9,359 nucleotides of DNA from CAZPKH01 sp964587165. GTDB lineage: Bacteria; Bacteroidota; Bacteroidia; Bacteroidales; Muribaculaceae. The position numbers were made by a program, and so were the translations under genes. A model generated the notes under the pieces. That model searched no databases, had not been told where the DNA came from, and worked only from the letters and a program-made list of their open reading frames with translations. The stretch covers positions 1 through 9,359 of the forward strand of contig CAZPKH010000055.1 in the NCBI GenBank assembly GCA_964587165.1, written 5' to 3'. Below, in pieces: positions 1 to 6,391 of this stretch (positions are counted from its first letter, which is position 1; each line of letters starts with the position of its first letter).

Positions 1-45
1 AAATCCCTCCGAGATATGCGACCTCAGCGTTAACATATATTATGG

Positions 46-66
46 GACAAGCTCTCAGAGCCTGTC
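46..66 (-). terminator. Hairpin just after the DUF5063 gene, possible terminator
   Basis: On the minus strand GACAGGCTC (66-58) pairs with GAGCTTGTC (54-46) around a TGA triloop. This gives a 9-bp stem that includes one G-U pair. It starts one base beyond the stop codon at 67-69, where a terminator of the four-gene minus-strand operon would sit. What follows (CCATAATATAT) is A/T-rich but is not a clean T-run. A 3'-end hairpin is therefore supported, and intrinsic termination is inferred. The rest of 1-45 shows no gene. Confidence 0.5.
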
Positions 67-603
67 TCAGTCGGCGTCGAAAGCGTCGTCGTCAGTGTTA
101 TAGCGCACGGCATTGAGCGCCCGCATCACATTGCAGAGTATACGGCTCCAGTAGGTGGCAAACTCCTCGGCGATAGCGCGTATCGAATTTCCTATCAACT
201 CAGTAGGTTGGAGCTTAACCTGCTCGGTGAAGTTGTAGAACACCTGAAACAGGTCCGCCAGACACTCCGAGATACTTGCCGCAACGGGAGTATCGGAGTA
301 GCGCATATCCTCTTCAAACACTTCAAGAAATGTATCGTGCTCGCCCATAAGTCTCTCCATTGAGCGACGCACCGAGTCGTAATAATCCTCGTCAAGAGCC
401 GCTGCGATATACGCCTCGTCCTCCTCCTCGGGCGAGAGAGCTTCGGGCACCTGCAGATCGGTGGCTGCAATATATATGCGCGGCAGAAGCCGGAGCATCT
501 GCGCCACAAAATCCCTGCGCGAGTCGGCGTCGGGAGTCGATTCGATGGCCTGACAGTATTCGTTGGTCAGGGCTATGAAAGCAAGTGTATTGTTTGTCAG
601 CAT
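67..603 (-). CDS. DUF5063 family protein
   Basis: A 178-residue soluble protein of unknown function. It matches what I know of the Bacteroidetes family DUF5063. The family hallmarks are a central EEDMRYSDTP motif (97-106) followed by an ISECLADLFQ helix (111-120), a YW pair at 151-152, and a C-terminal RALNAVRYN (161-169). It appears mostly alpha-helical and very acidic, with an E/D cluster at 59-73 and a D-rich tail. There is no signal peptide or membrane segment, so it is probably cytoplasmic. The ATG at 601-603 lies one base after the nadD stop, so it is probably translationally coupled and is the last gene of the operon. Family membership is by recognition of pattern. No biochemical role is known to me, and the neighbours (NAD and nucleotide enzymes) do not establish one. 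Confidence 0.85.
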   Translation of the reverse strand: MLTNNTLAFIALTNEYCQAIESTPDADSRRDFVAQMLRLLPRIYIAATDLQVPEALSPEEEDEAYIAAALDEDYYDSVRRSMERLMGEHDTFLEVFEEDMRYSDTPVAASISECLADLFQVFYNFTEQVKLQPTELIGNSIRAIAEEFATYWSRILCNVMRALNAVRYNTDDDAFDAD

Positions 604-604
604 A

Positions 605-1204
605 TTAGTTAATTTTAGGCCGGTAGCCGTAGAGATTATGGCGGGCGATATAGTGCATCACACCGTCGGGCAGAAAGTAGCGCATGGAGCGACCGTCGGC
701 CAAAGATGAACGTATGAAGGTGCTCGACAGTTCGAGCCGGGGAGCATCGACAGCGTCGACATTCTCAGGTAGCGACTCCGCCTCAGGGGTAGGATACCCC
801 GGGCGCGGATAGACCGTCACGCCAAACTCGCGTATTATATCGTCGGCACAATACCATCGGTCGAATATCTGCCAGTTGTCGGCTCCTACCACCAGACGGA
901 AAGCGCACTCGGGGTGCTCCTCTGCCAGATGCCTCAAGGTACGGATGGTGTAGTACGGCGGATCGAGCCGCAGCTCCACATCGCACGGGCGCACCCGGCA
1001 GTCGCCATCGGTGGCAATCTCAAGCATACGCATGCGGTCGGTGTCGCTCACCTCGGCAGCATTGGCTTTCAGCGGATTGCGGGGTGATACCACCATCAGA
1101 ACCTCGTCAAACAAGCCGCTGCGGCACAGATAGGATGCCACCATCAGATGCCCGTTGTGCACCGGATCGAAGGTGCCACCCATTATGCCGACGCGCCGCC
1201 TCAC
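605..1204 (-). CDS. nadD: Nicotinate-nucleotide adenylyltransferase
   Basis: NadD transfers AMP from ATP to nicotinate mononucleotide, making deamido-NAD in cytoplasmic NAD synthesis. The 199-residue length is normal. It opens with the nucleotidyltransferase signature GGTFDPVHNGH (9-19), containing the HxGH catalytic box. VVGADNW (105-111) follows in the middle, and the C-terminal SSTFIR (160-165) corresponds to the family's ISSTxIR phosphate-binding motif. The start is GTG at 1204-1202. It overlaps the gmk stop codon as GTGA and places the motif at the usual distance from the N-terminus. The next in-frame ATG (residue 8) would leave only one residue before the GG, so it is less likely. The gene sits between gmk and the DUF5063 gene in a tightly packed operon, so expression is probably set from the yicC promoter. 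Confidence 0.95.
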   Translation of the reverse strand: MRRRVGIMGGTFDPVHNGHLMVASYLCRSGLFDEVLMVVSPRNPLKANAAEVSDTDRMRMLEIATDGDCRVRPCDVELRLDPPYYTIRTLRHLAEEHPECAFRLVVGADNWQIFDRWYCADDIIREFGVTVYPRPGYPTPEAESLPENVDAVDAPRLELSSTFIRSSLADGRSMRYFLPDGVMHYIARHNLYGYRPKIN

Positions 1205-1779
1205 TGCCTGAACGAGTCGATTATGGCAGCGACCTCGCCGACGGCCTCGTCGAGATTATCGTTGACCACCTGATAGTCGTAGCGGTCGGCAAACGACAGC
1301 TCGAAAGCAGCTTTCTCCACACGCTGCGCTATCGCCTCAGCAGAGTCGGTGGCACGCTTTTCGAGCCTTTGGCGCAGGGTGTCGACCGACGGCGGCTTGA
1401 TGAAGATGCTCACGGCATGGTCGCCGTACATCTCCTTGACGTTGACGCCCCCTTTCACATCTATGTCGAGCAGCACACACCGCCCCGATGAGGTGATGCG
1501 GTCGAGCTCGCTGCGCAGGGTGCCGTAATAGCGGCCGGGATACACCTCCTCATACTCCACGAAAGCATCCGTGGCAATGGCCTGCCGGAACTGCTCGGTG
1601 GTGAGGAAATGGTATGCCACGCCGTCGACCTCGCCCTCGCGCGGGGGGCGGTTGGTGGCCGATACGGAGAACTGCAGCGCCTCGGCGCGAGCCTCGTCGG
1701 CCATCAGGGCATTGATGATGGTCGACTTGCCGCAGCCGGAGGGCGCCGATATGATGATGATCTTGCCTTTCATTTGCAT
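1201..1779 (-). CDS. gmk: Guanylate kinase
   Basis: Gmk phosphorylates GMP (and dGMP) to GDP with ATP, an essential cytoplasmic step of purine supply. The 192-residue protein has the P-loop APSGCGKST (12-20). It also has the GMP-binding region SVSATNRPPREGEVDGVAYHF (38-58), with R44 and R47 as the expected phosphate contacts. A Walker-B-like LLDIDVKG (103-110) and a lid region around 130-155 with R138 and R142 follow. The ATG at 1777-1779 is used here; a second ATG two codons later (1771-1773) is equally compatible with the family. No Shine-Dalgarno motif is visible, as usual in Bacteroidetes. It lies 25 bases after yicC and overlaps the nadD start by four bases. Confidence 0.96.
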   Translation of the reverse strand: MQMKGKIIIISAPSGCGKSTIINALMADEARAEALQFSVSATNRPPREGEVDGVAYHFLTTEQFRQAIATDAFVEYEEVYPGRYYGTLRSELDRITSSGRCVLLDIDVKGGVNVKEMYGDHAVSIFIKPPSVDTLRQRLEKRATDSAEAIAQRVEKAAFELSFADRYDYQVVNDNLDEAVGEVAAIIDSFRQ

Positions 1780-1804
1780 AAGGTATTAGAGTGGAGGAGC
1801 GGGA

Positions 1805-2680
1805 CTACATCACATTGAGCACCTGCTCCTTGATCTGCTCAAGCTCGTCCTTCATTTTCACCACGAGCTTCTGCATGTCGGCCTGATTGCTTTTCGAGCC
1901 GAGAGTATTGATCTCGCGCCCCATCTCCTGGGCTATGAACCCGAGCTTCTTGCCCTGGCCGGGCTCGCCTTCGAGGGTTTCGATAAAATAGCTCAGGTGG
2001 CTGGCCAGACGCTGCTTCTCCTCGTTTATGTCGAGCTTCTCGATGTAGAATATCATCTCCTGCTCCAGACGTCCGCGGTCGAACTCGGCATGGTGCAGCT
2101 GCTGCAGCCCCTCGTCGATGCGGCGGCGTATCTTCTCGACGCGCTCCACCTCAAAGCGGGGCACCTCGGCAAGGAGCTCGCCGATGCGACGCACACGGTC
2201 GCGGAACACCTGCTCCAGCTTAGCGCCCTCGGCGCGCCGGAACTCGGTCAGGGCGTCGGCGGCAGCGTTGACGCACTCGGTCAGTGCGCGGCGCTCGTCG
2301 TCGGTTATCTCGGCATTCTGCTCGCTGTGGTATATGTCGGGAAAACGCAGCAGAGTGGCATACCAGTCGGCCGGCTCAGGCAGTCCCAAGGCCGAGCGCA
2401 TCTTCTCGATCTGCTCCTTGTAGGCCTGCAGCAGTGGGATGTTGAGCGTAGGAGCGCCGTCGGTGCCGGTATGCTCTATCATGATCGACAGGTCGACCTT
2501 GCCGCGTTCCAGCTTAGAGCCCAGGATATTGCGTATCGCAGGCTCGGTGGAGCGGAACACCGCCGGCACTCGCATCGAGGCATCGAGCTGCTTGGAGTTG
2601 AGCGATTTTATCTCGACTGTGATTTTTTTTGTGGGCATTTCGACAGTTGCTTTGCCGAAACCTGTCATGGATAGGATCAT
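1805..2680 (-). CDS. yicC: YicC/YloC family endoribonuclease
   Basis: YicC-family proteins are ring-forming endoribonucleases that act in RNA turnover. The 291-residue length is typical. The protein starts MILSMTGFG, with the SMTGFG signature at 4-9, followed by a VEIKSLNSK block. It ends with the strongly conserved GKKLGFIAQEMGREINTLGSK region. The C-terminal half is rich in charged helices (coiled-coil-like, around 150-200). The open frame extends upstream to an ATG at 2827. I chose 2678-2680 because the family begins exactly at M(I)xSMTGFG, and the extra 49 codons are not family-like and run into the divergent gene. It is the first gene of the yicC-gmk-nadD-DUF5063 operon. The yicC-gmk pairing is common in many bacteria. 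Confidence 0.94.
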   Translation of the reverse strand: MILSMTGFGKATVEMPTKKITVEIKSLNSKQLDASMRVPAVFRSTEPAIRNILGSKLERGKVDLSIMIEHTGTDGAPTLNIPLLQAYKEQIEKMRSALGLPEPADWYATLLRFPDIYHSEQNAEITDDERRALTECVNAAADALTEFRRAEGAKLEQVFRDRVRRIGELLAEVPRFEVERVEKIRRRIDEGLQQLHHAEFDRGRLEQEMIFYIEKLDINEEKQRLASHLSYFIETLEGEPGQGKKLGFIAQEMGREINTLGSKSNQADMQKLVVKMKDELEQIKEQVLNVM

Positions 2681-2700
2681 AATAGCGGGTAAATTTTCTA

Positions 2701-2708
2701 CAAAAGTA
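2701..2708 (-). promoter_or_regulatory. Probable -7 element of the yicC operon
   Basis: TACTTTTG on the minus strand matches the Bacteroidetes -7 consensus TAnnTTTG. It lies 20 bases before the yicC ATG, giving a short leader. I see no TTG at the expected -33 position, so the promoter is incomplete by consensus. Only the -7 element is visible, and activity is inferred. Confidence 0.45.
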
Positions 2709-2730
2709 CCAAAAAGTGATGAATTTTGTG

Positions 2731-2738
2731 TATCTTCG
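2731..2738 (+). promoter_or_regulatory. Possible -7 element of the lipoprotein-tsaB operon
   Basis: TATCTTCG matches TAnnTTTG with one mismatch and lies 12 bases before the ATG at 2751. This would give a nearly leaderless mRNA. GAATTTTG at 2721-2728 is an alternative, also with one mismatch. No -33 TTG is seen at the right spacing for either. The promoter must lie in the 70 bases between the divergent genes if it is not inside yicC. Confidence 0.35.
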
Positions 2739-2750
2739 CTCCAAAATTTT

Positions 2751-3272
2751 ATGATTTTGAGACTAAAATTTCTGCTACCCGCCGTTGCCGCCTTAGCCAC
2801 CCTGATGGCCGCGTGCGGCGTGCCCAAAGAGGTTGAGGCTATAGATCAGGATGTTGCTACGGCAAATATGCGTCGTGAGCCAGCCGCCCGGGCTTTTCGT
2901 CCCTCGGGCGATTACGGCATGTATGTGCCGGTGGTGCTCAGTGCCGACGGCCGCTCGGTGAGCCACCGCCCGGAGGTGAACGAGATCGACGCCTCGATGG
3001 CACCGCTTCCGTTGGGCGACAACTGGTATCTCGACCCCGGAGGCATTAATGCCGCCACAGTGTTTGTCGACTGGACATACGCCGAGTACGGACACCTCCC
3101 CGCCACCCCGACCGACGCCGAGATACTTGCGCACCTGATTCCGGGAGCACGCATTGCCGAAATAATCGAGCTGCCTGTCGGGCGTATGGCCGTGCGCCAC
3201 AACCCGTCGCTCGCCATCCGCACCATAGCCGAGCGCGCCGACAGTTGCCGCCGCATCTACCCCGTAAAGTGA
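2751..3272 (+). CDS. Predicted lipoprotein, unknown function
   Basis: A 173-residue protein that I do not recognise. It begins with a basic, hydrophobic signal (MILRLKFLLPAVAALATLMA) ending in an M-A-A-C lipobox with Cys22, so it is probably a lipoprotein. The residues after Cys (GVPKEVEAID) lack the strong acidic run used for surface export in Bacteroides, so a periplasmic-facing anchor is more likely. The mature part has a GDNWYLDPGG segment (about 88-97), a VDWTYAEYGHLP segment and a C-terminal basic, Cys-containing end. I see no catalytic motif. The frame is open upstream to 2439, but that part is antisense to yicC. The ATG at 2751 is preferred because it directly starts a signal peptide. 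Eight bases separate it from tsaB, so the two are probably cotranscribed. That does not imply a shared function. Confidence 0.75.
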   Translation: MILRLKFLLPAVAALATLMAACGVPKEVEAIDQDVATANMRREPAARAFRPSGDYGMYVPVVLSADGRSVSHRPEVNEIDASMAPLPLGDNWYLDPGGINAATVFVDWTYAEYGHLPATPTDAEILAHLIPGARIAEIIELPVGRMAVRHNPSLAIRTIAERADSCRRIYPVK

Positions 3273-3280
3273 CCTGACCC

Positions 3281-3985
3281 ATGGCAACAATTCTAAATAT
3301 CGAAACATCCACACGCGCCTGCTCTGTGGCACTCACATCCGACGGCATGATACTGTGCCACCGCTCCGACCCCGACGGCCGCAACCACGCCGTGCTGCTG
3401 AGCGGCTACATCAAGGATTGCCTCGACCACCTGCGCGAGCACGGCATGAGTCTCGACGCCGTGGCCGTAAGCATCGGCCCGGGCAGCTACACCGGCCTGC
3501 GCATAGGGCTCTCCGAAGCCAAAGGTCTCGCTTACGCATTAAAAATACCCTTGATCGGCGTCTCGACCCTTAAGCTGCTGGCTGTCACCGCTATGTTTGA
3601 GTCCGACATCGACGACCCCGACAGCGCCCTCTATGTGCCGATGATCGACGCACGACGCATGGAGGTGTACACCGCCGTCTACGATCAGGCTCTCAATACG
3701 GTGGTGAGCCCGTCGCCGCTCATCCTCGAGCCTGACTCGTTCGACGCCGTAGAGCGCTCGGGCCACCGGCAGCTCTATATGATGGGCGACGGCTCCGACA
3801 AAGCGCGCCCGGTGTATGCCGACCGACCTTGGATACACTTCATACCCGACGTGATTCCTCTGGCCACCAACATGATGGCTTTGGCCGAAGTGGCATGGAG
3901 CCGCCGCGACTTCCTCGACCTGGCCTACTCAACCCCAGAATACCTCAAGGAGTTTCAGGCCACCAAGCCACGCAAACTCATCTGA
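3281..3985 (+). CDS. tsaB: t6A tRNA modification protein TsaB
   Basis: TsaB is the non-catalytic ASKHA-fold partner of TsaD. With TsaE, the complex adds the threonylcarbamoyl group to A37 of ANN-decoding tRNAs in the cytoplasm. At 234 residues the length is normal. It opens with ILNIETSTRACSVAL (4-18), the phosphate-loop-like strand of the fold. The family signature SIGPGSYTGLRIG lies at 64-76. A DARRMEVY segment (123-130) and a C-terminal TPEYLKEFQATKPRK (218-232) also fit. The ATG at 3281 places the first strand exactly where the family has it. It is the second gene of a plus-strand operon, 8 bases after the lipoprotein and 37 bases before the TM2 gene. TsaD and TsaE are not in the window. 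Confidence 0.95.
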   Translation: MATILNIETSTRACSVALTSDGMILCHRSDPDGRNHAVLLSGYIKDCLDHLREHGMSLDAVAVSIGPGSYTGLRIGLSEAKGLAYALKIPLIGVSTLKLLAVTAMFESDIDDPDSALYVPMIDARRMEVYTAVYDQALNTVVSPSPLILEPDSFDAVERSGHRQLYMMGDGSDKARPVYADRPWIHFIPDVIPLATNMMALAEVAWSRRDFLDLAYSTPEYLKEFQATKPRKLI

Positions 3986-4022
3986 CAACGAAAAATCATC
4001 AACCCATTATCACCATATTCCA

Positions 4023-4439
4023 ATGGCACAGTACAACGATCCCAACCAGCCCAATCAGCAATATCAGCAGTACGGCCCTCAGCCCGGACAGCAGGGGTAC
4101 TACCAGCAGCCGTACGGACAGCAGGGGTATTATCAGCAGAACTACAACCCTGCCTATGGCTCGCCCGCATTTCAGAACAACGACATGTTTGCCGACGCCC
4201 CCGAGGGTAAAAACCGCGGCACGGCAGCCCTGCTCGCCCTCTTCTTAGGCGGTATCGGCGTCCACATGTTCTATTTAGGCAAGACCACAGCCGGTATAAT
4301 CTACATAGTACTCTGCATCGTGACTTGCGGCGCCGTGAGCAGCATCCTCGCCTTCGTGCAGGCCATCATGCTCTTCTGCATGAACAACCGCGATTTCCGT
4401 CAGAAATACCTCCTTTCCAACTCGACATTCCCCTTCTGA
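4023..4439 (+). CDS. TM2-domain membrane protein with Q/Y/G-rich N-terminus
   Basis: A 138-residue protein in two parts. Residues 1-45 are low-complexity, rich in Gln, Tyr, Pro, Gly and Asn, and include the repeat GQQGYYQQ at 22-29 and again at 32-39. Residues 62-120 form a TM2 domain (PF05154 type). It has a first membrane helix (about 67-84), the characteristic HMFYLGKTTAGI turn (81-92), then a second helix (about 92-118). A short basic tail (NNRDFRQKY) follows. The protein probably sits in the inner membrane with the N-terminal tail exposed. TM2 proteins have no settled bacterial function. The tail suggests self-association or binding, which is inference. It is the last gene of the lipoprotein-tsaB operon and is followed by a strong hairpin. 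Confidence 0.88.
   Translation: MAQYNDPNQPNQQYQQYGPQPGQQGYYQQPYGQQGYYQQNYNPAYGSPAFQNNDMFADAPEGKNRGTAALLALFLGGIGVHMFYLGKTTAGIIYIVLCIVTCGAVSSILAFVQAIMLFCMNNRDFRQKYLLSNSTFPF
4086..4139 (+). repeat. Two-copy 30-bp tandem repeat inside the TM2 gene
   Basis: A 24-base unit at 4086-4109 recurs at 4116-4139 with two synonymous third-position differences (TAC to TAT, twice), a period of 30 bases or 10 residues. Both copies encode GQQGYYQQ. The in-frame period and the synonymous changes point to duplication of a coding unit kept for its protein sequence. Confidence 0.9.
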
Positions 4440-4464
4440 TCCCCCGCCTCTTACGTATAGACAC

Positions 4465-4500
4465 CAAACGCGGAGATGTTTCCCAACATCTCCGCGTTTG
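4465..4500 (+). terminator. Strong terminator hairpin after the TM2 gene
   Basis: CAAACGCGGAGATGTT (4465-4480) and AACATCTCCGCGTTTG (4485-4500) are exact reverse complements around a TCCC tetraloop, giving a 16-bp perfect stem. It lies 25 bases after the TM2 stop codon. There is no long T-run after it on either strand. The 3' arm ends in GTTTG and A/T-rich DNA follows. It is most likely the end of the lipoprotein-tsaB-TM2 operon and may work in both directions. Confidence 0.8.
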
Positions 4501-4678
4501 ATAATAAACCAATCATTATCACATTTCTTATCTTGCAATGGAAAAAGTATCTTACCTTCTGTCTATACAACACACCACCCCATCGAATGGTTCAACCGCC
4601 ACCACAAAAAGCATAGTCAGATATTCAATTTCATTTCCGCAAGAATAGCATATACCATTTAAACAGCCCCTATATAGC

Positions 4679-4729
4679 TTTATATTAAACCATTATGCCG
4701 TAAATCCGGCAATAATAGTTTAATATAAA
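4679..4729. repeat. Long AT-rich imperfect inverted repeat
   Basis: TTTATATTAAAC (4679-4690) and GTTTAATATAAA (4718-4729) are exact reverse complements. Inside them ATTAT-GCCG (4692-4700) pairs with CGGCAATAAT (4707-4716) with one bulged A. This leaves one C-A mismatch between the two stems and a 6-base loop. The total is 21 base pairs. It lies 66 bases beyond the MFS stop codon, so it may be the 3' end structure of the efflux operon, but it has no T-run. A protein-binding site is the alternative. Confidence 0.75.
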
Positions 4730-4794
4730 ACCATACGAGGGATTACTTCTAAGTTAAATATCCTCCGGGAGTCGGAAATTCCGGGGATTGGAGA

Positions 4795-6390
4795 TCAGGC
4801 GGCCTGAGTGCGGACGAGGTGGCGCAGGGTGCGCCGGATGGAGCGCCATTTGGGGAAGATGGCAAACGGCCGCAATGTGCCGTAGCTCAGAGCCATGACG
4901 ATAATCGCTGTCAGCGCGACAATCAACAGCCACCCGTATATCTCTTTCATCGATACCACCAAGGCCTGCCGCTGCACTGTGCCGTACAGCTCTCCAAGTG
5001 AGCTGAACGCCGCGTGGGGGTTGGCAGCTGTAAACCGCGCGCTTATCAGTGCAAAATTGTCGGCCACGGTATGGCGGAGCCACTCCCCTACTACGGCCGG
5101 ACCGAGGGTAGCGCCCATCACGGCGTTGGTAAAACCGTTGATCGCCACGGCCTGCGGGAAGATTTGAAAAGGCACGCCGCCCTGCACAATATATGTGAGG
5201 AATACTATCGTCACGATCACCGCCCCCATGCCCCGGAAGAAGAGCGGAAAGAAAAGCATCTCTTTTTCCACGCCGTAATCTATCAAGAAATAGAAGTAAC
5301 CGAGATAGATACCGGCACACACGAAGGCTATCACACCCATCGTCCTGTATCGCCATTTGAGGCGTGCGAAGGTGAAATATGTCAGCACCGACCCGACGAT
5401 GATGCCGACGAACACATACCAGTTGAGGTCGATAAGGTTTGTCTCGTCGAACCCGAGTATGGCCGAGGCATACGAGTGTTCGAACACATGCTCGGTGGCC
5501 ATAAGGATGTTGAACAGCAGATACACGACCGAAGCCTTTATGACATTGCGGTTTGTAAGTGCCATCTTCGAGATGTATGGATGATGCAGAAACGACGCAC
5601 GCCACAGATTTATCGCCACGCACGCCGCCCCCAGGAGGGTGGCCGCACAGATCTCGGCCGAATCCCACCAGTCGTAGAAGTTGCCGTATACGCATACGAA
5701 AGCGAAACAGAGCATGAAGACTCCCCACAGCAGCGAGCCGATCCAGTCGATGCCGAGCAGCGGTATAAACATCGGCCCGCGCACCGGCCGGACAAGGATC
5801 ATCACCAGAAGCATCAGCAGCGCCAGCAGTCCCATCATGATCCAATGCATATATTGCCACTCGAAGTGGAAGATAGTGTATATCGCCGCGATGCCGCTTA
5901 GCTGAATCACCGAATCCACTATAATGAATACGTAGCAGAAGAACACAGCCATGTCGCGCACCGGAGTAACCCACAGCTGTATGGTGGAGTTGCACGCAAA
6001 GGTAGCCTGCATGCGGAACCATCCGGCCACAAAGCATGTCGCCACGAGCACCGGCACTTCAGCCACAAATGCACAGATCAGATTGGCAGCCATTAGCACA
6101 GCCGCACATACAAGAAGCTGTGTGCGTGTGGAGAAGCGGAATTTGATGCGAAACATCACGGCAAAGTTCAGCGCCATCCCGACAAGCGAGGCGTAGCCGG
6201 CCATGAGGATATCCTCCTGCATCAAAGCCGTAGTGCCGACCATATCGGTAGCCGCCGCGAGATACAATCCGCCGGAAAACTGGATGATCAGCAGAAAGAA
6301 GATGAACAGCCACGGCTTGAGTCGCCGGGGCACAAAATCGGGCACTTCCGGGATATCGAAAGGCCCTTGCGGAGCATGCCACTCTGCCAT
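4795..6390 (-). CDS. MFS drug pump, EmrB/DHA2-like
   Basis: A 531-residue inner-membrane protein with about 13-14 hydrophobic helices. These lie at about 26-47, 61-80, 92-112, 113-130, 146-171, 181-201, 212-235, 246-263, 284-300, 322-342, 350-372, 378-402, 414-436 and 484-505. This fits the 14-helix DHA2 family of proton-driven exporters. The GIDWIGSLLWG segment (213-223) matches the DW-G signature that DHA2 pumps carry before helix 7. The usual motif A loop is not recognisable: MFRIKFRFSTRTQLL (79-93) keeps basic charges but lacks G-x3-DRxGRR. Motif C of helix 5 is also absent. It is the third gene of the efflux operon, one base after the adaptor stop. With the adaptor and channel it should form an EmrAB-TolC-like tripartite exporter. 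The substrate cannot be read from the sequence. Confidence 0.87.
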   Translation of the reverse strand: MAEWHAPQGPFDIPEVPDFVPRRLKPWLFIFFLLIIQFSGGLYLAAATDMVGTTALMQEDILMAGYASLVGMALNFAVMFRIKFRFSTRTQLLVCAAVLMAANLICAFVAEVPVLVATCFVAGWFRMQATFACNSTIQLWVTPVRDMAVFFCYVFIIVDSVIQLSGIAAIYTIFHFEWQYMHWIMMGLLALLMLLVMILVRPVRGPMFIPLLGIDWIGSLLWGVFMLCFAFVCVYGNFYDWWDSAEICAATLLGAACVAINLWRASFLHHPYISKMALTNRNVIKASVVYLLFNILMATEHVFEHSYASAILGFDETNLIDLNWYVFVGIIVGSVLTYFTFARLKWRYRTMGVIAFVCAGIYLGYFYFLIDYGVEKEMLFFPLFFRGMGAVIVTIVFLTYIVQGGVPFQIFPQAVAINGFTNAVMGATLGPAVVGEWLRHTVADNFALISARFTAANPHAAFSSLGELYGTVQRQALVVSMKEIYGWLLIVALTAIIVMALSYGTLRPFAIFPKWRSIRRTLRHLVRTQAA

Positions 6391-6391
6391 A

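Larger units (their letters stand above)
4440..4794. other. Convergent AT-rich intergenic region
   Basis: This stretch lies between the 3' ends of the TM2 gene and the MFS pump gene. I see no credible reading frame in it. It holds a perfect hairpin at 4465-4500 and an AT-rich imperfect hairpin at 4679-4729. The DNA between them (about 4501-4678) is AT-rich with no pattern I can assign. Confidence 0.7.

Noticed and set aside
1997..2674. 225-codon plus-strand frame antisense to yicC
   Set aside because: The Leu/Gln/Val-rich product has no recognisable motif, and yicC on the other strand is certain.
2439..2750. Upstream extension of the lipoprotein frame
   Set aside because: It runs antisense through yicC. 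The ATG at 2751 directly begins a good signal peptide with a lipobox.
2681..2827. 49-codon N-terminal extension of the yicC frame
   Set aside because: The YicC family begins at MIxSMTGFG, and the extension has no family resemblance. It overlaps the divergent lipoprotein gene's signal-peptide codons.
2793..3332. 179-codon minus-strand frame across the lipoprotein and the tsaB start
   Set aside because: It is antisense to two better-supported genes and has no start context or motif.
5014..5901. 295-codon plus-strand frame antisense to the pump
   Set aside because: Long shadow frames arise in GC-rich genes. Its composition (His, Glu, Arg, Asp) is the antisense image of the transporter.
4754..6037. 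427-codon open frame on the minus strand
   Set aside because: It lies inside the MFS pump gene in another frame. Its product is rich in Arg, His and Cys with no family pattern, while the 531-residue frame is clearly a membrane transporter.
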